Below, in pieces: positions 54,622 through 62,842 of a DNA stretch of 64,000 bases. Under the pieces are notes generated by a model, which was not told where the DNA came from, searched no databases, and saw only the letters and a program-made list of their open reading frames with translations. A program made the translations under genes and the position numbers. The first letter of the stretch is position 1. The number at the start of each line of letters is the position of its first letter. The stretch lies in NCBI GenBank assembly GCA_963678465.1, contig OY782858.1:1612001-1676000 (forward strand). Reading direction: 5' to 3'. The DNA is from Paludibacter sp963678465 (GTDB taxonomy: Bacteria > Bacteroidota > Bacteroidia > Bacteroidales > Paludibacteraceae).

Positions 54622-56304
54622 CTACACTTTGGTTAGCTTAAATATAAATCCGGTCCATGGAGGCAACTGCGTTTTAAACATTTCGTTAGGTTTCAATTCA
54701 ATTGCATTATAGAAAACACTATCATCGAGTAAATTAACACAATTGTACTTTTCGTCGGCATTAATGTTCAGGTATTGAAAAGCTTCAAGAGGGATACGCA
54801 CTTCGGTATCGAGATGCGTATCGTGAAAATTGAGGACGATGAGTAGCATTTCTTCTTCGTATTTCCGAAAAAAAGCAAATTGTTCGTGCGAATTAAATTT
54901 TGGATTTTTAAAATTTGCATATTCCAAATCGTACATTAAACCATCGGTTATTGCTTTCTCATTCAATGTTATATTCAATAACTTCTTATAAAAAGCTCTT
55001 AATTCCTTCTGTTCTTCGTTCAGATGTTTTCCATCAAATTTACCATTGTTGGCCCAGGCCTGTATCGTTTTCAAACCCCAATAATCAAAAATGGAAGTCC
55101 GCCCATCGATACCACTGAAACCTTCTGAATCCATTCCCAGTTCGCCAAGTTCTTGTCCAAAATAAATCATTACCGGTGCCTTTGTGAGCGTAGCAGCCAC
55201 TATCATGGCCGGTTGAGCCGACATGCCATTACCCGAAAAAAATCCGGAAGCAATGCGTTGTTCATCATGATTTTCGAGAAAATTGAGCATTTTATCTTCA
55301 ATTCCACCCAACGACTGCCAGCAGTAGGTTATATTCCGTGCCGGATAGTTCCTGCTTGTAACCTCTCGTAATTTATCGTAAAGGCCTACCTTATCGTAAA
55401 GATAATCAAACTTGCCATTGGCTAAGTAATTTCGATATTGCGATGGATTGTATATTTCGGCAATAAAAATAATTTCCGGGTTTTTTGATTTAAGCTGAGG
55501 AATGGTCCAGTGCCAAAACTCAACAGGCACCATTTCGGCCATATCGCATCGGAAACCATCAACACCTTTCGATGCCCAGAATAACAGGATATCTCTCATT
55601 TTAAACCATGTATCGGGTATAGGTGAGAATTGCAATTGATGTCCTTCTGTATAATTGACTCCATAATTCAGCTTTACAGTTTCGTACCAATCGTTGACGG
55701 TAGGCGACGAAGTAAACTGATCATTGCCAGTCGCTTTTGCAGGAAATTCGGCATAACCCTGTAGATCAAACTGAGGCTGAAAGGACTGACCCTGAATATA
55801 GTAAAAGTTATTTAACGGTGAAAAATGCCATTCGGAATGATCCGTTTCGCCCAAATCCTTCACTCCCTCAGGTTTAGCATCCGAGTAATATTCGCGCGCT
55901 ACATGATTTGGAACAAAGTCTATGATCGCCTTCATCCCTGCCTTGTGCGTTCGTTGAACCAATTGCTGAAACTCATTCATTCTGTCGGCAACATTTTCGG
56001 CCAAATCGGGATCAACATCGTAATAATCCTTAATGGCATAGGGCGATCCGGCCTTCCCTTTTACAAGTGCAGCATGATCCTTTCGAATGCCAAATGCCGA
56101 ATAATCAGTTTGCGTTACATGTTCGATAATGCCTGTGTACCAAACATGTGAGATTCCCAACGCTTTTATTTCGCGTAATGCTTTATCTGTAAAACTATTA
56201 AATTTACCACAACCGTTTTCTTCTAAAGTTCCGTTGTGACGAAGGTTGTTGTTGTAATTGCCAAAAAGCCTTGGCAACACCTGATATATAGTGAATTTAG
56301 CCAT
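54622..56304 (-). CDS. Cytoplasmic GH13 alpha-amylase-family enzyme
   Basis: The product is 560 aa without a signal peptide. The (beta/alpha)8 barrel has the GH13 regions D-F-V-P-N-H (129-134), nucleophile Asp254 (G-F-R-C-D-M-A), acid/base Glu283 (I-F-I-A-E-I-Y) and the third acid Asp347 (F-L-E-N-H-D-E-Q-R). The C-terminal beta domain is present. It probably acts on maltodextrin or glycogen inside the cell. It is not part of the xylan locus. Confidence 0.93.
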   Translation of the reverse strand: MAKFTIYQVLPRLFGNYNNNLRHNGTLEENGCGKFNSFTDKALREIKALGISHVWYTGIIEHVTQTDYSAFGIRKDHAALVKGKAGSPYAIKDYYDVDPDLAENVADRMNEFQQLVQRTHKAGMKAIIDFVPNHVAREYYSDAKPEGVKDLGETDHSEWHFSPLNNFYYIQGQSFQPQFDLQGYAEFPAKATGNDQFTSSPTVNDWYETVKLNYGVNYTEGHQLQFSPIPDTWFKMRDILLFWASKGVDGFRCDMAEMVPVEFWHWTIPQLKSKNPEIIFIAEIYNPSQYRNYLANGKFDYLYDKVGLYDKLREVTSRNYPARNITYCWQSLGGIEDKMLNFLENHDEQRIASGFFSGNGMSAQPAMIVAATLTKAPVMIYFGQELGELGMDSEGFSGIDGRTSIFDYWGLKTIQAWANNGKFDGKHLNEEQKELRAFYKKLLNITLNEKAITDGLMYDLEYANFKNPKFNSHEQFAFFRKYEEEMLLIVLNFHDTHLDTEVRIPLEAFQYLNINADEKYNCVNLLDDSVFYNAIELKPNEMFKTQLPPWTGFIFKLTKV

Positions 56305-56355
56305 TTATTGTTATAATTTGATTACTATTTTTAATAGAAAAAGGGTTGATTGATT

Positions 56356-57528
56356 TTATTGGTTATAAACTTTATTTTCAGCACTTAATTGCACAACCGA
56401 AAAACTAATTTCGTTAGGCTCAACTGCTTTTATTTTCGATAACTGTGATGTTTTTATGGCAATTTTAAAATCGTCGAGCCATAAAACTGCATTTCCGGGC
56501 ACCATAAAACCAAATTTATCGCCCTGACTTGTCACACTGGTTTCAGTGCAATAAACGTAAACATCGTTGATAAAATAATATTGCATACTTCCTTTTTTTA
56601 CAATCTTTAGCTTGTTTTCGGCGTTTTCTCTTATTTCGTTTTTACTTAATTGAGTATAAAAGCTATAACAGTTTCGGTTTCCTGTGTACATTTTACGATC
56701 ATTATTTATATTTAAATACTCTACATCAACCGATTCATCATTATTACTTCCAAAGACAATTCCAAATTGATCGGTCCTCGTCACTACCTGACATTTTATT
56801 TTAGCTTCGAAAGAAAAATCAGACAAGACATCCACATTGGCACCTGCAATCATGACGAAGGATGATGAAATTTTGGAACTGAATCTAAGTTTTTTATTTT
56901 CAAAACTTATAGCATAACCCTGATTATCTACCACATCCCAACCTCTGTCCGATTTTTTATCGGTATCGAAGTTCAACAACAGCTTTGTAGAAAAGCCGCT
57001 TGTATCAACGGGTAATTTTGAACTTGAAAAATCTGGCTCAGGACTGCTCTCGTTAAAAAGTTCGTCGACATAATAATCGCGTCTTACGCCTCTGTAATTT
57101 ATATTCCAGGGCCGATTATCCACCCTGTCGCCACCACACATCATCGATTTCCAATCGCCGTTACTAAGCGTACTGTTTAAATGCTCGCGCCCTAAAACGC
57201 CATGCCCCAACTCATGAAACAATAAATTTTCCTTCATCAAATCAGCTCCCTGACTATTCGTAATCGCCGCCCAGTATTCACGGTCAATTTCAATTCGTAT
57301 TGGCTTTTCGGCATAACACAACCCTGCCTGAGTATCTTTCAAATCGGCAAATTCAACAATTAAGCCCGTTTTTTCGAAGTTAATTTGCCTGCCATGTTTC
57401 TGTGCTTCACGTTCAAACCTATCAATATACAGCACAAATTCATCGTCTACCCGATATTCGTGAATATCGGAACAAGCATATTGAATAAGCACTATAATTA
57501 GCAGAATAAGGTATCGTAAGTATTGCAC
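56356..57528 (-). CDS. Zincin-type metalloprotease lipoprotein with LamG-like domain
   Basis: The product is 390 aa from a GTG start at 57528, since no suitable ATG precedes the signal sequence. It is a probable lipoprotein (I-Q-Y-A-C, Cys19). A zinc motif is at 105-116: H-E-L-G-H-G-V-L-G-R-E-H, with M-M-C-G as a possible Met-turn at about 129-132. The second half (about 175-370) is a beta-sandwich resembling laminin-G/concanavalin folds, which would bind a glycan or protein. The location is probably the cell envelope. Substrate is unknown. Confidence 0.75.
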   Translation of the reverse strand: MQYLRYLILLIIVLIQYACSDIHEYRVDDEFVLYIDRFEREAQKHGRQINFEKTGLIVEFADLKDTQAGLCYAEKPIRIEIDREYWAAITNSQGADLMKENLLFHELGHGVLGREHLNSTLSNGDWKSMMCGGDRVDNRPWNINYRGVRRDYYVDELFNESSPEPDFSSSKLPVDTSGFSTKLLLNFDTDKKSDRGWDVVDNQGYAISFENKKLRFSSKISSSFVMIAGANVDVLSDFSFEAKIKCQVVTRTDQFGIVFGSNNDESVDVEYLNINNDRKMYTGNRNCYSFYTQLSKNEIRENAENKLKIVKKGSMQYYFINDVYVYCTETSVTSQGDKFGFMVPGNAVLWLDDFKIAIKTSQLSKIKAVEPNEISFSVVQLSAENKVYNQ

Positions 57529-57639
57529 AGCTTTTTAAAAAATCGGATATTTACACTACAAAAATAAACAAAAAAGTAGGGAAAGCGTTATTAATTAAAA
57601 ACAAAGTGATAACTAATTATTAAAAAAAATAGAACAAAA

Positions 57640-58128
57640 ATGGCAACAGTAACATTTAAAGGATCTGAAGTAAAAACAAACGGAAGCTTACCCGCAGTAG
57701 GCACAACAGCACCTGATTTTAAATTAGTAGGCGCAGGTTTAAACGAAATAAGCATTGCTGATTTCAAAGGTAAACGTGTGGTTTTAAACATTTTTCCAAG
57801 TATCGACACCGGCGTTTGCGCTGCATCGGTTCGCAACTTTAACAAATTGGCTGCTGCCACCGATAATGTAGTTGTAATTTGCGTTTCAAAAGATTTACCT
57901 TTTGCTGCAAGTCGCTTTTGCGGTGCCGAAGGTCTCGACAAAGTAATTACAGCATCTGATTTCCGCTACAATAATTTTGCAACTGACTATGGCGTATTGA
58001 TGACCGATGGTCCTTTGGCCGGATTAATGGCTCGCTCGGTGGTTGCTTTTGACGAAAACGGAAAAGTAGTATACAACCAATTGGTACCCGAAATTACCGA
58101 AGAACCAAATTACGAGATTAAGTTTTAA
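57640..58128 (+). CDS. tpx: Thiol peroxidase (Tpx)
   Basis: The product is 162 aa, the normal length. The peroxidatic Cys60 is in D-T-G-V-C and the resolving Cys94 in F-C-G-A-E-G, both at the family positions. It reduces hydrogen peroxide and alkyl peroxides with thioredoxin. It is a single gene, divergent from the zincin gene, with its own terminator. Confidence 0.96.
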   Translation: MATVTFKGSEVKTNGSLPAVGTTAPDFKLVGAGLNEISIADFKGKRVVLNIFPSIDTGVCAASVRNFNKLAAATDNVVVICVSKDLPFAASRFCGAEGLDKVITASDFRYNNFATDYGVLMTDGPLAGLMARSVVAFDENGKVVYNQLVPEITEEPNYEIKF

Positions 58129-58173
58129 TATACTGTAATCTGTTTCAAGACCAGATTACTGTTTTGCGTGTGA

Positions 58174-58220
58174 AATATCCTCCTCTTACTATATAAGTAG
58201 CGGGAGGATATTGTATTTTT
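58174..58220 (+). terminator. tpx terminator
   Basis: AATATCCTCC (58174-58183) pairs with GGAGGATATT (58203-58212) and is followed by GTATTTTT. A smaller TAATCTG/CAGATTA hairpin (about 58136-58158) lies between it and the stop codon. Confidence 0.8.
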
Positions 58221-58357
58221 ATTCAAAACGTTGCTGAAAAATTATATTTTTGAATAAAGATCTTATTTATATTCAATAATTTTTGGATAATATTCATCTA
58301 TTTATAGAAAAATCTCATTAACTCATCAACAAATGTTTCATTTTGTAATTTTTTTGT

Positions 58358-58365
58358 TAGTTTTG
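58358..58365 (+). promoter_or_regulatory. -7 element of the gdhA promoter
   Basis: TAGTTTTG matches the Bacteroidota TAnnTTTG element. The expected -33 position (around 58334-58338) has only GTTTC. The ATG at 58405 follows after about 40 nt. Confidence 0.5.
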
Positions 58366-58404
58366 CAGTCGAAAAACAATAAAACTAATAAAACGATTAA
58401 AAAA

Positions 58405-59742
58405 ATGAAAGTTGAACAAGTAATCGGCGATCTCAAGAGGAGATTTCCGAACGAGCCTGAGTACCATCAAGCCGTTGAAGAAGTGTTAAGTTCTATCGAA
58501 GAAGTATACAACTCTTACCCTGAGTTTGAAAACCAAAACCTGATTGAACGCTTGTGTATTCCTGAACGTATTTTCTCTTTTCGTATCACCTGGGTCGACG
58601 ACAGAGGCAAGGTACAAACCAATATGGCTTACCGCATACAACACAACAATGCCATTGGACCTTACAAAGGCGGTATGCGTTTCCACGCATCCGTTTGCCC
58701 TTCCATCCTTAAATTTTTGGCCTTCGAACAAACATTTAAAAATGCTTTAACCACACTGCCAATGGGTGGAGCAAAAGGTGGATCCGATTTCAACCCTAAA
58801 GGCAAATCAAACAACGAAATCATGCGCTTTTGCCAGGCATTTATGGTTGAATTGTGGAGACACATCGGCCCGGATACTGATATTCCGGCAGGCGACATAG
58901 GCGTTGGCGGACGTGAAGTAGCCTACATGTATGGTATGTACAAAAAGCTGGCTCGCGAAAACACAGGTACCTTTACAGGAAAAGGACTCGAATTCGGAGG
59001 TTCACTCATTCGTCCCGAAGCTACTGGCTATGGCAATATCTATTTTCTAATGAACATGCTGAAATCCAAAGGTATCAGCGATCTGAAAGGTCAGGTAGTA
59101 GCCATTTCGGGTTCGGGAAATGTGGCTACCTACACAGCTGAAAAAGTGATAGAACTGGGCGGAAAAGTAGTAACTTTGTCCGATAGTAACGGATACATAT
59201 ACGATCCGGAAGGAATTGATTCAGAAAAACTTAAATTTATTTTTGAACTCAAAAACATTTACCGTGGTCGCATTAAAGAATATGCCGATAAATACAATTG
59301 CAAATATGTAGAAGGCGGACGTCCATGGAACGAAGTGTGTACTATTGCACTACCTTCGGCAACACAGAATGAACTGAACGGCGACGATGCTGAAACGCTG
59401 ATCAAAAACGGTTGTTTCGCAGTGTCTGAAGGTGCAAACATGCCTTCGACTCCTGAAGCTGTTGATGTGTTCATTAAAAATAAAATTCTTTATGGCCCGG
59501 GCAAAGCAGCTAATGCCGGTGGCGTTTCCGTATCAGGCTTGGAAATGACACAAAACTCAATTAAACTGAGCTGGACAAAAGAAGAAGTGGATGCAAAACT
59601 TAAACAAATTATGTTCGACATTCATGCATCATGTATTAAATACGGAACCGAAGCTGATGGTTTTGTTAACTACGTAAAAGGTGCAAATATTGCAGGATTT
59701 ATGAAAGTGGCCAAGGCCATGATGGCTCAGGGAGTCATTTGA
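58405..59742 (+). CDS. gdhA: Glutamate dehydrogenase
   Basis: The product is 445 aa from the ATG at 58405. An in-frame extension to 58333 would place the -7 promoter element inside the gene, so it is rejected. Family motifs are P-Y-K-G-G-M-R-F-H, L-P-M-G-G-A-K-G-G-S-D-F (catalytic Lys), P-A-G-D-I-G-V-G-G-R-E and the Rossmann G-S-G-N-V-A. The length and motifs are of the hexameric bacterial type, which interconverts glutamate with 2-oxoglutarate and ammonium. Cofactor preference cannot be read with certainty. Confidence 0.96.
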   Translation: MKVEQVIGDLKRRFPNEPEYHQAVEEVLSSIEEVYNSYPEFENQNLIERLCIPERIFSFRITWVDDRGKVQTNMAYRIQHNNAIGPYKGGMRFHASVCPSILKFLAFEQTFKNALTTLPMGGAKGGSDFNPKGKSNNEIMRFCQAFMVELWRHIGPDTDIPAGDIGVGGREVAYMYGMYKKLARENTGTFTGKGLEFGGSLIRPEATGYGNIYFLMNMLKSKGISDLKGQVVAISGSGNVATYTAEKVIELGGKVVTLSDSNGYIYDPEGIDSEKLKFIFELKNIYRGRIKEYADKYNCKYVEGGRPWNEVCTIALPSATQNELNGDDAETLIKNGCFAVSEGANMPSTPEAVDVFIKNKILYGPGKAANAGGVSVSGLEMTQNSIKLSWTKEEVDAKLKQIMFDIHASCIKYGTEADGFVNYVKGANIAGFMKVAKAMMAQGVI

Positions 59743-59766
59743 AAATAATTATCTTTTTGATATTTT

Positions 59767-59809
59767 GCAGGTTTCCGGAGTTAAAAAGGCTTTGGGAACC
59801 TGCATTTTT
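59767..59809 (+). terminator. gdhA terminator
   Basis: GCAGGTTTCC (59767-59776) pairs with GGGAACCTGC (59794-59803) with one mismatch and is followed by ATTTTTC. Confidence 0.85.
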
Positions 59810-59814
59810 CTTAT

Positions 59815-60375
59815 CTACAATAAACTTTGTAGCTTATTGATTCTTATTTTCCTTTTTGCCAGATCATCTTCGATAGAAACCACATTCAGCGCTTCGAATG
59901 CTTTTAAGGTAACTATGGCACATGCCATTGCATCGTCGCCGGCCCGGTGATGATTGAATCTTATATCATGATACTCGCAGAGGACACCCAGCGAATGCTT
60001 CGGTAGATTTTGCCATGCTTTTCGCGAAAGGCTTACACTGCAAAAATAACTGCAATGAGGCACTGCTAAATCGTAATGAGCAAGCGTTGCCGACAACACT
60101 CTCATATCGAAAGCGGCATTGTGTGCAACCACATACTGATCCTCGAGCCAGGGTTTTATCTCTACCCACAGCTCATCAAAAGTTTTAGCATTTACCAATG
60201 CTGCCGACGAAATTCCGTGCACTCTTTCGTTCCAGGGATTCATATACGGAAAACAGGCCGGTTTTATCAACCACGACTTTGTTTCTATAATTTTTCCGTT
60301 TTCGATGCGCGAAAGTCCAATTTCGCAAGGATAATTGGCATGTGCAGTTTCAAAATCTATCGCCGTAAAATTCAT
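59815..60375 (-). CDS. DEDDh 3'-5' exonuclease (DNA polymerase III epsilon-like)
   Basis: I start at the ATG at 60375 (186 aa), because the upstream extension crosses a terminator. Exo I is A-I-D-F-E-T-A (Asp7, Glu9), Exo II is V-A-H-N-A-A-F-D-M, and Exo III has H-H-R-A-G-D-D-A, i.e. a DEDDh fold. Such stand-alone proteins act in DNA repair or RNA trimming. It is separated from the BCCP gene by a strong terminator. Confidence 0.9.
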   Translation of the reverse strand: MNFTAIDFETAHANYPCEIGLSRIENGKIIETKSWLIKPACFPYMNPWNERVHGISSAALVNAKTFDELWVEIKPWLEDQYVVAHNAAFDMRVLSATLAHYDLAVPHCSYFCSVSLSRKAWQNLPKHSLGVLCEYHDIRFNHHRAGDDAMACAIVTLKAFEALNVVSIEDDLAKRKIRINKLQSLL

Positions 60376-60396
60376 AATTATCAATAGTTTACAATC

Positions 60397-60437
60397 AAAA
60401 AAAGCTTTTTCGGTCAAAAACCGAAAAAGCTTTTTTT
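60397..60437 (-). terminator. Terminator after the BCCP gene
   Basis: AAAAAAAGCTTTTTCGG (60397-60413) pairs perfectly with CCGAAAAAGCTTTTTTT (60421-60437). It is bidirectional, with a T run on the minus strand. Confidence 0.9.
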
Positions 60438-60481
60438 GAAAAATGACAAAGATATAAAAACTCTTTGTATTCCGAAAAAAA

Positions 60482-61030
60482 TTATACGTCGATGGATTGA
60501 ATCTCAACAAGCAGTTCGTCTTTCATAACCGACTGCCCTACCTGTACTTTTATCTTGCGAATAACACCGTTACAGTTAGCTGTAATTTCGTTCTGCATTT
60601 TCATGGCTTCCAATGTAAGAATAGGTTCACCGACATTCACCAAATCACCTTCATCGAGAAAGAAATCGACAATTTTTCCCGGCATTGGCGCTATGATATT
60701 ATTTTCGTTTATTTTGTTGGCATCGCTATTGATCATACCACGCCGCACATAGGAAAATATTGATTCCAGACTGTATTTGTATTCTACACCATTTACATTA
60801 ATGATGGCTTTGTTCTGGTCGCGCGAAACCAATTCGCAATGAAAACGCTTGTTGTTATAGTCGAAAGCATAGTGAAAATCCTCCTGCTCCACAAAATCAA
60901 TGTCCATTTCCTGACCGTTGATGACCGGCTTTGATTCTTTCGGGATGTAAAGTTTGTATCGTTTCCCGTTTTCGCGCACTGCTATGAACAATCGCGAAGC
61001 ATCTCGTTTATATATATATGAAGTTCCCAT
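60482..61030 (-). CDS. Biotin carboxyl carrier subunit of an acyl-CoA carboxylase
   Basis: The product is 182 aa. The C-terminal biotinyl domain (about 112-182) contains E-A-M-K-M with the biotinylated Lys144, preceded by A-P-M-P-G-K-I. The N-terminal part (1-100) is an alpha-subunit BT-like domain. It carries carboxybiotin between the carboxylase at 61145 and the carboxyltransferase at 62843. It is transcribed after the biotin carboxylase gene with a 114-bp gap. Confidence 0.93.
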   Translation of the reverse strand: MGTSYIYKRDASRLFIAVRENGKRYKLYIPKESKPVINGQEMDIDFVEQEDFHYAFDYNNKRFHCELVSRDQNKAIINVNGVEYKYSLESIFSYVRRGMINSDANKINENNIIAPMPGKIVDFFLDEGDLVNVGEPILTLEAMKMQNEITANCNGVIRKIKVQVGQSVMKDELLVEIQSIDV

Positions 61031-61066
61031 TAAAATAATTTACAATTTAATTATTTACAATTTACA
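61026..61066. repeat. AATTTACAATT-type intergenic repeat
   Basis: AATTTACAATT occurs twice or more in the gap upstream of the BCCP gene. It is nearly the same as the block at 53727-53762. A CTTCCCCTGAAAAGGGAGAAG-like hairpin follows at about 61119-61139. Confidence 0.45.
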
Positions 61067-61144
61067 ATTGGATATCGTGTAAACTGTGACGTTAATAAAC
61101 TTGGTTTTCTCAGTCGTCTTCCCCTGAAAAGGGAGAAGTAAGAT

Positions 61145-62641
61145 TTAATAATTCAATCGTTTATTCAAAACCCAAACATTCAACCTATCATTTTTATAGG
61201 TGGGCAGGTCTGACGAAAGTTGCAAATATTCAGAAGCATAAAGAATTGTAGCTGCCAAAGCACCTATCATTTCATCTTCTTCGTTTTCGAGCATTTCGGG
61301 CACAAACACCGAATCGACCCAGCGGGTAGTGTATGTTGCATTTACAAAATCGGGGTGTTTCAGCACTGTGCGACAAAATGGAACTGTCGTCTTCAATCCA
61401 ATAATATTAAATTCGTACAGCGCCTCCAGTGTTTTTTTTATCACATCTACCCTATCATTTCCGTGAACAATAATTTTAGCGATCATCGAATCAAAATAAG
61501 GAGTTACCACAGTCCCGTTCTGTACTCCGGTTTCGATACGAATGTACTCTTTTTCGGGAAAATGAATTCTATCAATCAATCCGGTTTGCGGACTGAAACG
61601 GTTCTGAGGATCTTCTGTATTTACACGACACTCGATGGCCCAACCATTGATCTTAATATTATCCTGTTTCAATGTAAGCTCTTCTCCCAAAGCTACACGA
61701 ATTTGCCAATCCACAAGATCAACCCCCGTTACCATTTCTGTCACAGGATGTTCTACCTGAATACGGGTGTTCATTTCCATAAAATAGTATGAACCGTCTT
61801 CGTCCATAATAAACTCAATCGTTCCTGCCGAATAATAGCCAATGGCTTTGGCAAAGCGAACGGCCATATCGCCCATTTCTTTGCGCATAGCTGGCGTCAC
61901 CGAAGCCGAAGGCGCTTCCTCTATTATTTTTTGGTGCTTGCGTTGTAAAGAACATTCGCGCTCACCCAAATGAACGACATTGCCATGTTTATCGCCCATG
62001 ATCTGAAACTCGAGATGTTTAGGATTTTGCAGGTATTTTTCGATAAACATATCTCCGTTTCCAAAAGCAGTCCGTGCTTCATCCGAAGCCGATTTAAAAT
62101 TCCGTTCAATTGTTTCGGGCTTTTCCACAATGCGCATACCGCGTCCACCACCACCGGCCGAGGCTTTGAGGATAACCGGATAACCAATGCGATCGGCAAA
62201 AGCTTTGGCAGAGGCAGCATCAGTCACAGGGCCATCGCTCCCCGGCACCAAAGGCAATCCTGCTTTTATAGCCATACTTTTGGCAACAGTTTTCAATCCC
62301 ATATCGCGAATCAACTGAGGCGATGGACCAATGAAGTTGATACCATTATCAATGCAAAGTTGTGCAAAATCGGGATTTTCGGACAAAAAGCCATATCCGG
62401 GATGAATTAAATCAATATTATTTTCGAGCGCAAGTTCAATTATCCGATCCGGATCCAGGAAAATAGGTTTTTCGTTTCCTGCATCGAGTGCCGGAATTAC
62501 TTCGTCGGCATATTTCAGATACAAAGCATCTGGTTCTCTGTCACTTTGAAATACAACTACAATCATACCCAATTTGTGGGCAGCATGAGTTATGCGTATT
62601 GCAATTTCATTTCGGTTGGTGATCAAAAGTCTTTTTTTCAT
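61145..62641 (-). CDS. Biotin carboxylase subunit of an acyl-CoA carboxylase
   Basis: The product is 498 aa from the ATG at 62641 (K-K-R-L-L-I-T-N-R-N-E-I-A-I-R-I, the usual start); the longer in-frame form is rejected. ATP-grasp features are K-A-S-A-G-G-G-G-R-G-M-R-I and the E-x-N-x-R-x-Q-V-E-H motif (E-M-N-T-R-I-Q-V-E-H-P-V-T-E). It carboxylates the biotin on the BCCP using ATP and bicarbonate. With the adjacent carboxyltransferase it probably forms propionyl-CoA carboxylase, which feeds the methylmalonyl-CoA route used for propionate in Bacteroidales. Confidence 0.94.
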   Translation of the reverse strand: MKKRLLITNRNEIAIRITHAAHKLGMIVVVFQSDREPDALYLKYADEVIPALDAGNEKPIFLDPDRIIELALENNIDLIHPGYGFLSENPDFAQLCIDNGINFIGPSPQLIRDMGLKTVAKSMAIKAGLPLVPGSDGPVTDAASAKAFADRIGYPVILKASAGGGGRGMRIVEKPETIERNFKSASDEARTAFGNGDMFIEKYLQNPKHLEFQIMGDKHGNVVHLGERECSLQRKHQKIIEEAPSASVTPAMRKEMGDMAVRFAKAIGYYSAGTIEFIMDEDGSYYFMEMNTRIQVEHPVTEMVTGVDLVDWQIRVALGEELTLKQDNIKINGWAIECRVNTEDPQNRFSPQTGLIDRIHFPEKEYIRIETGVQNGTVVTPYFDSMIAKIIVHGNDRVDVIKKTLEALYEFNIIGLKTTVPFCRTVLKHPDFVNATYTTRWVDSVFVPEMLENEEDEMIGALAATILYASEYLQLSSDLPTYKNDRLNVWVLNKRLNY

Positions 62642-62842
62642 TCTTAAAATTGTTATTAACCTTAAAATGGTTAGGTTTGTGTGATAAAAGCTCTGATTGG
62701 TATTGTTGCGTATCAACATTCAGCCGATCACAATTATAAATCCTAAAGGCTTGGTTTTATCACTATTGTCTTCAATAAAAAATAAAACAATAAATTACTT
62801 TTTTATACTCACTCCAATAAATCAGGAGCAAAACATCAGGGA

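Noticed and set aside
58333..58404. N-terminal extension of GdhA
   Set aside because: It would include the TAGTTTTG promoter element, and the residues do not resemble the family; the ATG at 58405 gives the normal start.
60376..60510. N-terminal extension of the exonuclease
   Set aside because: It crosses the perfect terminator hairpin at 60397-60437.
62642..62719. N-terminal extension of the biotin carboxylase
   Set aside because: The family starts at K-K-R-L-L-I-T-N-R-N-E; the extra residues are AT-rich intergenic translation.
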